Below, in pieces: positions 16,181 to 22,911 of a stretch of 25,297 nt of DNA. Origin of the DNA: Bacillota bacterium (lineage in GTDB: Bacteria; Bacillota; Clostridia; Tissierellales; Peptoniphilaceae). The translations under genes were made by a program, and so were the position numbers. The notes beneath the pieces were generated by a model. It made no database searches, was not told the DNA's origin, and saw only the letters and a program-made list of their open reading frames with translations. The stretch is from assembly GCA_023393815.1 (NCBI GenBank), contig JAEXBU010000076.1, forward strand, positions 1 through 25,297, read 5' to 3'. The number at the start of each line of letters is the position of its first letter. The stretch's first letter is position 1.

Positions 16181-16951
16181 CTAAAGCGCGAAATGATACA
16201 ACATATAGACCATGGGAACGATTAATAACATGCTGTCAAAACGATCCATAAAACCGCCGTGACCGGGCAGTAAGTGACCAAAGTCTTTAATTCCCGTTGC
16301 GCGTTTTATTTTTGAAGCGAATAAATCACCGAGTTGAGCCATTACAGAGGCAATCCCGATAAAAAGAACGTGCAAAAAAGTGATGCGGATGTCAAATAGG
16401 AAACAGTAGACCGTCCCACAAATTAAAGTACCTACGACACCGCCGATGGCACCTTCCACGGTTTTATTGGGACTGATGGAAGGGCATAGCTTGTGTTTAC
16501 CAAGGCTCATGCCTGTTAAATAAGCAAACGTGTCTGTAGCAATGGATATAACAAAGACTAAATACAAGTACCGGGTTTTGTCCAACAACAGCAGTGGGAA
16601 CAGGAATGTCGGCACATAGATTAGGATAAGGAAACAAATACCCATATCCTCAATGCGAAATTGATTGTCCCTTAAATAATACAATATGAAAAAAAATAAG
16701 GGAAATGCAAAAGCGATGAACCAGGGCCATTGAAACTGAAAAACCGTGTAATGCAGTAAACAAGCCAATAAAATAATATGCTCCGGGATATGGCTGCCCT
16801 TGTGCTTAAATGCAGAAGACAATTCGTGGCATAACTCCAGTGAAAAAAAGAGTACGGCAAATTCTAAGATTCTGGAGCCGGAACGGAGAATCCAGGCTAG
16901 TAGAACGATTAGAATGAAGGCAGTCATTGTACGTTTCAAAAAATTATTCAA
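16181..16951 (-). CDS. cdsA: Phosphatidate cytidylyltransferase (CDP-diacylglycerol synthase)
   Basis: Membrane enzyme making CDP-diacylglycerol from phosphatidate and CTP, the branch point for phospholipids. The 256-residue protein is almost entirely hydrophobic with about seven or eight predicted membrane segments. It ends with the family signature from ASKIKRATGIKD to LPGHGGFMDRFDS. SPNKTVEGAIGG is the second conserved block. The start is TTG at 16949-16951, two bases past the uppS stop codon, with GGAGG seven bases before it inside the last uppS codons; no in-frame ATG lies nearer than codon 9. The uppS-cdsA-rseP order is typical, except that dxr is missing after it. Confidence 0.95.
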   Translation of the reverse strand: MNNFLKRTMTAFILIVLLAWILRSGSRILEFAVLFFSLELCHELSSAFKHKGSHIPEHIILLACLLHYTVFQFQWPWFIAFAFPLFFFILYYLRDNQFRIEDMGICFLILIYVPTFLFPLLLLDKTRYLYLVFVISIATDTFAYLTGMSLGKHKLCPSISPNKTVEGAIGGVVGTLICGTVYCFLFDIRITFLHVLFIGIASVMAQLGDLFASKIKRATGIKDFGHLLPGHGGFMDRFDSMLLIVPMVYMLYHFAL

Positions 16952-17665
16952 TCACACGCCTCCAAATCGCCGATTCCTGTTTTGATAATCTTCGATTGCA
17001 GATTTTAATACATCTTCCGTAAAGTCCGGCCACAAAATATCTGAAAACCAAAATTCCGCATAGGCCAATTGATAGAGCATGAAATTACTTACACGCAATT
17101 CCCCACTAGGTCGAATCAGTAAATCCAGAGGCGGTTGTCCATTCGTGTAAAGTTGACTTTCAAAAGACGTCTTATCGATGGTGTCGGCCGTAATTTCCTT
17201 TGCCTCCACCATTTTTGCCAAGGTTTTGGCCGCTCGGACGATTTCATCTTGGCCGCCGTAATTCAAGCCGATATTTAATAGAAGATCGCGATTCTTCTCC
17301 GTTCGCTTTACGGCGTCTTCTACCATCTCCCGGGTCTTATTGCCCAGGGCATCCAACTCTCCCATTATATTTAACTTTACGCCATTTTCGTCTAATTCGT
17401 CTAAATACTGACTAATAAAGGTACGCAAGAGAAACATTAAATTGGATACTTCCTGCTCCGGCCGTTTCCAATTTTCCGTAGAAAAGGCGTAAAGGGAAAG
17501 ATAAGGTATGCTCATTTTATAACAGGCTCTGACGATGTCCAAAACTCGTTTTACACCTTCTTTGTGGCCGAAGGAACGAGGCATATTGCGTTTTTGGGCC
17601 CAACGTCCGTTTCCATCCATGATAATGCCGATATGTTTCGGCATTTCTTTTTTTTCAGAATCCAT
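16952..17665 (-). CDS. uppS: Isoprenyl transferase (undecaprenyl diphosphate synthase, UppS)
   Basis: Cis-prenyltransferase that builds the C55 lipid carrier for peptidoglycan from FPP and IPP, in the cytoplasm at the membrane face. The 237-residue product has HIGIIMDGNGRWAQKR with catalytic D17, FGHKEGVKRV, SLYAFSTENWKRP, and the C-terminal LLIRPSGELRVSNFMLYQLAYAEFWFSD block with ILWPDF. Length is normal. SD AGGAG is six bases before the ATG and comes immediately after the T tract of a terminator that separates it from frr. Chain length C55 is assumed from the family and taxon. Confidence 0.96.
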   Translation of the reverse strand: MDSEKKEMPKHIGIIMDGNGRWAQKRNMPRSFGHKEGVKRVLDIVRACYKMSIPYLSLYAFSTENWKRPEQEVSNLMFLLRTFISQYLDELDENGVKLNIMGELDALGNKTREMVEDAVKRTEKNRDLLLNIGLNYGGQDEIVRAAKTLAKMVEAKEITADTIDKTSFESQLYTNGQPPLDLLIRPSGELRVSNFMLYQLAYAEFWFSDILWPDFTEDVLKSAIEDYQNRNRRFGGV

Positions 17666-17671
17666 GATTTC

Positions 17672-17703
17672 TCCTAAAAAGAAAGAACCCCCTAAGGGGC
17701 TCT
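17672..17703 (-). terminator. Intrinsic terminator between frr and uppS
   Basis: Minus-strand stem AGAGCCCC (17696-17703) with GGGGTTCT (17684-17691), seven Watson-Crick pairs and one G-U, loop of four, followed by TTCTTTTT. It lies in the 50-base gap after frr and its T tract abuts the uppS SD. There is no room for a promoter after it, so uppS onward must be expressed by readthrough or from a promoter inside frr. Confidence 0.8.
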
Positions 17704-17715
17704 ATTCAATTGTAT

Positions 17716-18276
17716 TTAAATTTCAAGTAATTCGTCTTCTTTCGCCTTCGCAATGGCATCGATATTTTTTATAGCCGCATCGACGAGTTTTTGAATTTCT
17801 TCTTCATAATCTTTCAGATCATCTTCAGAAATCTCCTTACTCTTTTCCGCCTTTTTCACTAAATCGATGGCATCTCGACGGATATTTCGAACGGCGACTT
17901 TGGATTGTTCGGCGTCTTTTCCGACCACTTTAATCATTTCCCGACGTCGCTCTTCCGTCAGTGCAGGGATGGCGAGACGAATCAATTTGCCGTCGTTGGA
18001 AGGATTTAAACCTAAATCCGATCTTAAGATTTCTTTCTCAATCGCAGGAATTAAGGATGCATCCCAAGGCTGAATGGTTAACAAACGTGCTTCCGGAGCC
18101 GTAATGCCGGCTACTTGATTGAGGGGCGTTTGTTGTCCATAAGCTTCTACGGTAATGCGATCCAATAAAGACGGATTGGCGCGTCCGGCGCGAATGGACG
18201 CTAATTCTTCCTTTAAGCGTTCGGCAGTCTTTTGCGTTTTGGTTTGAACTTCCTTTTTAACTTCGCTAAAATCCAT
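17716..18276 (-). CDS. frr: Ribosome recycling factor
   Basis: With EF-G, splits the post-termination ribosome. The 186-residue product has the three-helix bundle and hinge of RRF: LKEELASIRAGRANPSLLDRI, VEAYGQQTPLNQVAGITAPEARLLTIQPWD, LNPSNDGKLIRLAIPALTEERR and KVAVRNIRRDAIDLVKK. Length matches the family. SD AAGGAGG is at good spacing before the ATG. It follows pyrH by 12 bases, the conserved tsf-pyrH-frr order, and is followed by a terminator hairpin. Confidence 0.98.
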   Translation of the reverse strand: MDFSEVKKEVQTKTQKTAERLKEELASIRAGRANPSLLDRITVEAYGQQTPLNQVAGITAPEARLLTIQPWDASLIPAIEKEILRSDLGLNPSNDGKLIRLAIPALTEERRREMIKVVGKDAEQSKVAVRNIRRDAIDLVKKAEKSKEISEDDLKDYEEEIQKLVDAAIKNIDAIAKAKEDELLEI

Positions 18277-18288
18277 ACAAAATCCTCC

Positions 18289-18996
18289 TTATTCCACACG
18301 GGTTCCTAATTCCTTGCCCATGGCCGCATCGAACAAATTGTCCGACTCGTCGATGCCGAAGACGAGAAGTGGAATTTCATTTTCCATGCATAGAGAAGTG
18401 GCTGTCGAATCCATGATTTTTAAATTCTTACTTAAAATATCGAAATAAGATAGGGTATCAAACTTTACGGCATCGTCGTAGACATTCGGATCGGAATCGT
18501 AGATGCCGTCGACCCCTTTTTTCGCGAGCAAAATTACTTCGGCGTCGATCTCTGCTGCGCGAAGTGCCGCCGTCGTATCCGTGGAGAAGTAAGGATTGCC
18601 GATGCCGCCGGAGAAAATGACGACGCGGCCTTTTTCCAGGTGTCGAATGGCCCTGCGACGAATGTAGGGTTCAGCTACTTGTTTCATTTCAATGGCCGTC
18701 ATAACGCGGGTAACTACCGCCATTTGTTCCAAGGCATCTTGCAAGGCCAGGGCATTCATCACCGTACCGAGCATCCCCATATAGTCGGAAGTGGCCCGAT
18801 CCATGTCTTTGCTGTCGCGGCCGCGCCAGAAATTGCCGCCGCCGACGACGATGCAAGTTTCGACTCCGGCCTCGGAAATCTTTTTGATTTGCGAAGCAAA
18901 CAATCGAACAACGGAAGAATCGATCCCGATTCCCTTCTCTCCCGCCATGGCTTCCCCACTGAGTTTTAAGACGATCCTCCTATATTTAGGTTCCAT
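18289..18996 (-). CDS. pyrH: UMP kinase
   Basis: Hexameric uridylate kinase of the amino acid kinase fold, making UDP from UMP. The 235-residue product has RRIVLKLSGEAMAGEKGIGID at the start, CIVVGGGNFWRGRD, the RVMTAIEMKQVAEPYIRRRAIRHLEKGR block, IFSGGIGNPYFSTDTTAALRAAEI, and LAKKGVDGIYDSDP. An upstream in-frame ATG at 19029 lies inside tsf and gives an atypical N-terminal extension. The ATG at 18994-18996, 13 bases after the tsf stop, gives the normal length. Its SD is poor, only GGA about 10 bases upstream, so translation may depend on coupling with tsf. Confidence 0.96.
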   Translation of the reverse strand: MEPKYRRIVLKLSGEAMAGEKGIGIDSSVVRLFASQIKKISEAGVETCIVVGGGNFWRGRDSKDMDRATSDYMGMLGTVMNALALQDALEQMAVVTRVMTAIEMKQVAEPYIRRRAIRHLEKGRVVIFSGGIGNPYFSTDTTAALRAAEIDAEVILLAKKGVDGIYDSDPNVYDDAVKFDTLSYFDILSKNLKIMDSTATSLCMENEIPLLVFGIDESDNLFDAAMGKELGTRVE

Positions 18997-19009
18997 GGTC
19001 GCGATCCAA

Positions 19010-19654
19010 TTATTGCATTTGTTTTGCAACTTCTTCTGCGAAGTCTTCCGTGCGTTTTTCTAATCCTTCGCCGACTTCGTAGCGGCAGAATCTGCGAATA
19101 CTGATTTTTTCACCGATTTTTGCAACCAATTCCGTTAACAAATCGTTGACGGATTTGTCGCCGTCTTTGATGAATGGTTGGTCCAACAAGACGACTTCCT
19201 TATAGAACTTTTCCAAACGGCCTTCGACCATTTTTTCGACAATGTGTTCCGGCTTTCCTTCATTCAATGCTTGTTCCTTTAATACGGAACGTTCGTGGTC
19301 CAATTCGTCTTGCGGCACTTCTTCACGGGTGACATATTTCGGGTTGGTGGCTGCCACTTGCATAGCCATGTCACGAACAAATTCTCTAAAGTCGTTATTT
19401 TTGGCGACAAAGTCGGTTTCGGAGTTGACTTCAATCAAGACACCGATACGATTGTTGTGAATATAGCTTTCGACAATCCCTTCTGCGGCAATGCGACCGC
19501 TCTTTTTCGCAACTTTGCTCAAGCCTTGCTCTCTAAGAATATCCGCTGCGCGATCGATATCGCCGTCTGCTTCTTTGAGCGCCTTCTTACAATCCATCAT
19601 ACCGGCACCGGTTTTGTCTCTTAATTCTTTTACCATTTTTGCAGAAATTTCCAT
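19010..19654 (-). CDS. tsf: Elongation factor Ts (short form)
   Basis: Guanine nucleotide exchange factor for EF-Tu. The 214-residue product starts MEISAKMVKELRDKTGAGMMDCKKALKEADGD, the UBA-like domain, followed by GRIAAEGIVESYIHNNRIGVLIEVNSETDFVAKN in the core domain. It ends in a single shortened C-terminal part (DGDKSVNDLLTELVAKIGEKISIRRFCRYEVGEG). E. coli and B. subtilis EF-Ts are close to 280-295 residues, so this resembles short forms such as that of Thermus. The frame has a TTG six codons upstream, but AAGGGGA is well placed for the ATG at 19652-19654. It lies between rpsB and pyrH, as usual. Confidence 0.96.
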   Translation of the reverse strand: MEISAKMVKELRDKTGAGMMDCKKALKEADGDIDRAADILREQGLSKVAKKSGRIAAEGIVESYIHNNRIGVLIEVNSETDFVAKNNDFREFVRDMAMQVAATNPKYVTREEVPQDELDHERSVLKEQALNEGKPEHIVEKMVEGRLEKFYKEVVLLDQPFIKDGDKSVNDLLTELVAKIGEKISIRRFCRYEVGEGLEKRTEDFAEEVAKQMQ

Positions 19655-19686
19655 TGTACAGTCCCCTTTCAAATGCTAGACGCAAC

Positions 19687-19724
19687 TTAAAAAAATAAGA
19701 GTTCCATTGGCCTAGAACTCTTAT
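19687..19724 (-). terminator. Intrinsic terminator between rpsB and tsf
   Basis: Minus-strand 10-bp perfect stem, ATAAGAGTTC (19715-19724) and GAACTCTTAT (19695-19704), with a 10-base loop, followed by a run of T down to about 19689. It lies about 10 bases after the rpsB stop. No promoter is visible between it and tsf, so it probably reduces rather than blocks downstream transcription. Confidence 0.85.
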
Positions 19725-19732
19725 AATCTGCC

Positions 19733-20506
19733 TTATTCTTGTTCTTTTGTATCAGCCGCACTATCCGTGTTTTGATTTTCAGTTTCTTCAGAAGCTTCCA
19801 CTTCTTCTTCCGCATGATCTTGCGCACCTTGTTTTCCTTCGAGAACGGCGTTGGCCATGGTTTCCGTGATTAATTTTACGGCACGAATGGCGTCGTCGTT
19901 ACCGGGGATCGGGTAATCCAATTCATCAGGATCACAATTGGTATCGAGAATACCTACAATGGGGATTCCGAGCTTTTGCGCTTCTTTGACGGCGATATTT
20001 TCTTTCTTCGGATCGACAACGTACATAACGTCGGGAAGGCCGTTCATGTCCTTAATACCGCCTAAGAACTTTTCAAGGCGTTCTCTTTCGTGGCGAAGAC
20101 CGATTACTTCTTTCTTCGGGAGAACATCAAAGCGACCGTCCGTTTCCATTTCTTCCAAATCTTTGAGACGACCGATTCTTTTCTTTATGGTTTGGTAGTT
20201 GGTGAGAAGGCCACCTAACCAACGTTGGTTAATGTAGAACTCTCCACAACGTTTTGCTTCTTTTTCAATGGCATCTTGCGCTTGTTTCTTAGTTCCGACA
20301 AACAAGACTTGACCACCGTTTTGAGCCGTTTCACGAACGAAATCGTAGGCTTCTTCGATCTTCTTTACGGTTTTTTGTAAGTCGATAATGTAAATACCGT
20401 TGCGTTCCGTGAAGATGTATTTCTTCATCTTCGGATTCCATCTTCTGGTTTGGTGACCAAAGTGCACGCCGGCTTCGAGCAAGCTCTTCATAGATACTAC
20501 AGACAT
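19733..20506 (-). CDS. rpsB: 30S ribosomal protein S2
   Basis: Late-assembling small-subunit protein and first gene of the long minus-strand block. The 257-residue product begins MSVVSMKSLLEAGVHFGHQTRRWNPKM and has IYIIDLQKTVKKIEEAYDFV, VLFVGTKKQAQDAI, YINQRWLGGLLTNYQTIKKRI, PDVMYVVDPKKENIAVKEA, and GILDTNCDPDELDYPIPGNDDAIRAVKLI. It ends in an acidic tail of about 30 residues rich in E, D and Q. The frame is open 14 codons upstream, but GGAGG lies four bases before the ATG at 20504-20506, and the family N-terminus agrees. It is driven by a strong promoter at 20605-20633 and has a folded leader. Confidence 0.98.
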   Translation of the reverse strand: MSVVSMKSLLEAGVHFGHQTRRWNPKMKKYIFTERNGIYIIDLQKTVKKIEEAYDFVRETAQNGGQVLFVGTKKQAQDAIEKEAKRCGEFYINQRWLGGLLTNYQTIKKRIGRLKDLEEMETDGRFDVLPKKEVIGLRHERERLEKFLGGIKDMNGLPDVMYVVDPKKENIAVKEAQKLGIPIVGILDTNCDPDELDYPIPGNDDAIRAVKLITETMANAVLEGKQGAQDHAEEEVEASEETENQNTDSAADTKEQE

Positions 20507-20543
20507 ATTACCTCCAAATGTTTTTTCCTCCACAACTCTTCTA

Positions 20544-20574
20544 AACAAGGCGACCCGAAGGCAACAGCCTTATT
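20544..20574 (-). promoter_or_regulatory. Stem-loop in the rpsB leader
   Basis: In the roughly 90-base rpsB 5' leader, AATAAGGC (minus strand, 20567-20574) pairs with GCCTTGTT (20544-20551) over eight base pairs including one U-G. Inside, GCC-UUCG-GGU forms an inner stem capped by a stable UUCG tetraloop. An alternative pairing of AAGGC with the nearer GCCTT is also possible. Its position suggests an S2 autoregulatory or stabilising leader. I do not recognise it as a described S2 leader class. Confidence 0.5.
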
Positions 20575-20604
20575 CTCGAGCTATGTGCGTATTTGTACCG
20601 ATAT

Positions 20605-20633
20605 ATTATAACATGGGCTTAAGATCCATGCAA
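20605..20633 (-). promoter_or_regulatory. Promoter for rpsB operon
   Basis: Minus-strand TTGCAT (20628-20633), 17-base spacer, then a perfect TATAAT (20605-20610) preceded by TGT, an extended -10. The -35 is weak, but the extended -10 should compensate. It lies back to back with the aminopeptidase promoter. Confidence 0.75.
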
Positions 20634-20662
20634 GAATCCTTTCCTTTTTTGCGATCAGTTTA

Positions 20663-20671
20663 TGGTATACT
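20663..20671 (+). promoter_or_regulatory. Promoter (-10) for the M29 aminopeptidase gene
   Basis: TGG directly followed by TATACT (5 of 6 to consensus) forms an extended -10, 15 bases before the SD AAGGAGG. No good -35 is seen at 17-18 bases upstream (only T-rich sequence at 20643-20650). The proposed start would give a very short leader. Confidence 0.5.
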
Positions 20672-20692
20672 TCCTGTAGATAAGGAGGAATT

Positions 20693-21928
20693 ATGAATTT
20701 TAATGAACGCTTGCAAGCGTATGCTGAATTATTGATAAAAACAGGTGTTTCTCTTATCAAAGGGCAGGATTTAGTGATTCGCAGCCCCCTTGAAGGTCGC
20801 GACTTGGTCGTCGCCTGTGCCGCTTGCGCCTACGATGCGGGCGCCGCAGATGTGCACGTTATTTGGTCCGACGACGCCCTGACTCTTTTGAAGTACCGCC
20901 ACGCGCCCGTGGATATTCTTCAAACTGTCCATGCATTTGAACAGGAAGAATATCGCCACTATTTGAATCGCGGCGCTGCCTTTTTATCGTTTACCGGAAC
21001 AGACCCCGATCTTTTAAAACAAATTGATTCCCAAAAATTACAACAAGCGTCGAGTCATAGAAGTGAGGCCTTGCGATTTTATTCGGATGCGATGATGAAA
21101 GATGAAAATCCGTGGACGGTGGCGGGTATCGCTACGAAAGCATGGGCCAAAAAGGTGTACCCTGATTTAGAACCGTCCGTTGCCTTGGAAAGATTATGGG
21201 ACGCTATTTTCGATATGGCTCGCGTATCGGAGCGTACGATCGAAAATTGGGACACACATATGCACACGGTCGATTCCAGGGCGCAAAGATTGACGGAGGA
21301 AGCATTCGTATCCCTGCACTACGAAAATAATCTGGGGACGGATCTGACCATTTCTCTTCCCGAAGGCCACCTTTGGGCCGGCGGGGGATCCTACCTACCG
21401 GACGGTCGATACTTTGTGGCAAACATTCCTACGGAAGAAGTCTTTACCCTTCCCCACCGTTCGGGCGTCTGCGGGATCGTCTACGCGTCTATGCCTCTTG
21501 CCTACAACGGCAATGTAATCGACGGATTTTGGCTCCGATTTGAAGAGGGAAAGGTCGTCGATTTCAATGCGAAAAAGGGAAAAGAGGTGCTCTGCCATTT
21601 ATTAGATACCGACGAGGGAGCACGGCGTTTAGGTGAGGTCGCACTCGTCCCCTACGATTCGCCGATTTCCAATCGCCAACAACTTTTCTACAATACCTTG
21701 TACGACGAAAATGCTTCCTGTCACTTGGCCCTCGGGAAAGCCTACCCCACTTGTTTAAAAGGCGGTGCCGATTTGGATAAAGAGACGCTTTTAGCGCGCG
21801 GTGCCAACGATAGTTTAATACACGTAGACTTTATGATAGGAACGGAAGACCTTTCCGTCACCGGAACGACGAGAGATGGGGAACATATCCCCATTTTCAT
21901 TCACGGAAACTGGGTTGCCATTCAATAA
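20693..21928 (+). CDS. M29 family metallo-aminopeptidase (AmpS/PepS/aminopeptidase T-like)
   Basis: Cytoplasmic dimeric aminopeptidase of family M29 that trims N-terminal residues from peptides using two metal ions. The 411-residue product has the family length. Candidate metal ligands follow the family spacing: E248/E249 in NIPTEEVFTLPHRSG, E315 in LGEVALVP, H344 in CHLALGKAYP, and H377/D379 in LIHVDFMIG. Other conserved stretches are SLHYENNLGTDLTISLPEGHLW and GVCGIVYASMPL. The start ATG has AAGGAGG six bases upstream. It is a single-gene unit divergent from rpsB and closed by a bidirectional terminator. There is no signal peptide or membrane segment. Substrate preference cannot be read from sequence, so I give no symbol (ampS and pepS are both used in the family). 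Confidence 0.93.
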   Translation: MNFNERLQAYAELLIKTGVSLIKGQDLVIRSPLEGRDLVVACAACAYDAGAADVHVIWSDDALTLLKYRHAPVDILQTVHAFEQEEYRHYLNRGAAFLSFTGTDPDLLKQIDSQKLQQASSHRSEALRFYSDAMMKDENPWTVAGIATKAWAKKVYPDLEPSVALERLWDAIFDMARVSERTIENWDTHMHTVDSRAQRLTEEAFVSLHYENNLGTDLTISLPEGHLWAGGGSYLPDGRYFVANIPTEEVFTLPHRSGVCGIVYASMPLAYNGNVIDGFWLRFEEGKVVDFNAKKGKEVLCHLLDTDEGARRLGEVALVPYDSPISNRQQLFYNTLYDENASCHLALGKAYPTCLKGGADLDKETLLARGANDSLIHVDFMIGTEDLSVTGTTRDGEHIPIFIHGNWVAIQ

Positions 21929-21980
21929 AAAACACCGAAAATTTCTCGCTAAAACGAAAGGAATTCTATAAAGTCGCACA

Positions 21981-22013
21981 AAATAGAGCAGGCAAAATGC
22001 CTGCTCTATTTTT
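21981..22013. terminator. Bidirectional terminator after the M29 aminopeptidase gene
   Basis: Perfect 14-bp inverted repeat, AAATAGAGCAGGCA (21981-21994) and TGCCTGCTCTATTT (21998-22011), with a 3-base loop. A-rich sequence flanks it on the left and T-rich on the right, so it can act on both strands. It closes the aminopeptidase transcript on the plus strand and backs up rpmF termination on the minus strand. Confidence 0.9.
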
Positions 22014-22063
22014 CGCTACAGAACATATAAGATTTTTTCTAGATCTAAAGGTTTTTTTCCATT

Positions 22064-22108
22064 AAAAATCCCCCAAAGGTCGGATTTTCGAATCCAACTT
22101 TTGGGGGA
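22064..22108 (-). terminator. Terminator after rpmF
   Basis: Long minus-strand hairpin: outer arms TCCCCCAAAAGT (22097-22108) and ACCTTTGGGGGA (22069-22080) with one U-G pair, a one-base mismatch, then inner arms GGATT (22091-22095) and AATCC (22082-22086) around a CGAA tetraloop. TTTTT follows at 22064-22068. It lies about 22 bases after the rpmF stop. Confidence 0.88.
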
Positions 22109-22130
22109 AGTAGCAATCGGAAGCTTTTTC

Positions 22131-22319
22131 TTATACTTCTTCAGATATTGCGATAACTTCTTTGCCATCGTAGTAGCCGCAGCTCGGACAAATACGGTGG
22201 GGCAATTTCGCTTCGTGACAATTGGGGCACTCGGCGACAGTTGCTTTATTCAGACGATAAGAAGATGCACGTCTTTTGTTTTTGCGTTGTTTTGAAGTTT
22301 TACTCTTAGGTACTGCCAT
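22131..22319 (-). CDS. rpmF: 50S ribosomal protein L32
   Basis: Small zinc-ribbon protein of the large subunit. The 62-residue product begins MAVPKSKTSKQRKNKRRASSY and has the four-cysteine zinc ribbon CPNCHEAKLPHRICPSCGYYDGKEV, in two CxxC pairs. This is the zinc-binding form rather than the cysteine-free paralogue some Bacillota switch to under zinc shortage. SD GGGAGGTG is five bases before the ATG. It follows yceD by 18 bases, the near-universal yceD-rpmF pair, and ends in a strong terminator. Confidence 0.97.
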   Translation of the reverse strand: MAVPKSKTSKQRKNKRRASSYRLNKATVAECPNCHEAKLPHRICPSCGYYDGKEVIAISEEV

Positions 22320-22337
22320 GTCTACACCTCCCTATCT

Positions 22338-22847
22338 TCATGCTTTTTCATCGAATAGATTTTTTAAGGATCCAAATGGACTTACGTCTTCCACCTCACA
22401 ATGGTGATCCGGATGTTCGTTTAAATCCTCACCGCAGACCGGACAAAGCCCTCTGCAATCTTCATCACATAAAACTTTGATCGGCACGGATGTTATCACT
22501 TGCGAGAATACTAATTCCGCTAACGGAAATTCATCCAAAGATTCGACGAGTAGGACGTTTCCGTCATCCTCTTCCTCACCGTTCGTCGTAACGACGATAT
22601 GTGATTCGCTCTCCACCGTTTTTTCCACGGGTCGAAGACAACGGTCACAACGGGTATGCACGGTGTAATTCACTTTGACGTCGACGTTCAAATCGCTATC
22701 GACTTTATAAATGTCCATGCTGTAGTCAATCGGATCTTTCAAATCCAAACCGGCTAAATCCAGCGGACTGTCTTCCTTCGTCAATTGACCTTCAACGCGC
22801 TTGTGGATGTCACTTCCTTGTAAAAAATCAGAAAATTCTCTACGCAA
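22338..22847 (-). CDS. yceD: YceD/DUF177 family protein (large-subunit rRNA accumulation)
   Basis: Member of the DUF177 family, called YlbN in B. subtilis. Bacterial and plant homologues are linked to 23S rRNA accumulation or processing. The 169-residue product has the family cysteine motifs: HTRCDRCLRPVEK in the middle and CDEDCRGLCPVCGEDLNEHPDHHC near the end, probably a metal site. An in-frame GTG at 22854-22856 overlaps its own SD (GAGGTG). The TTG at 22845-22847, eight bases after GAGG, gives MRREFSDFLQG, closer to the family start, so I prefer it. It has its own near-consensus promoter and is paired with rpmF. Confidence 0.92.
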   Translation of the reverse strand: MRREFSDFLQGSDIHKRVEGQLTKEDSPLDLAGLDLKDPIDYSMDIYKVDSDLNVDVKVNYTVHTRCDRCLRPVEKTVESESHIVVTTNGEEEDDGNVLLVESLDEFPLAELVFSQVITSVPIKVLCDEDCRGLCPVCGEDLNEHPDHHCEVEDVSPFGSLKNLFDEKA

Positions 22848-22876
22848 AGGTATCACCTCTAAAACTGCTGCAAGCT

Positions 22877-22906
22877 ATTATATGACAAATTTCCCCTATC
22901 TGTCAA
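22877..22906 (-). promoter_or_regulatory. Promoter for yceD-rpmF
   Basis: Minus-strand perfect TTGACA (22901-22906), an 18-base spacer and perfect TATAAT (22877-22882), the best consensus promoter in the window. It starts just after the ackA stop at 22912, so yceD-rpmF has its own transcription. I see no terminator after ackA, so readthrough from ackA may add to it. Confidence 0.85.
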
Positions 22907-22911
22907 GAAAA

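Noticed and set aside
22857..22911. Terminator after ackA
   Set aside because: No stable hairpin with a T run is visible in the 64 bases between the ackA and yceD start region; only the yceD promoter is clear.
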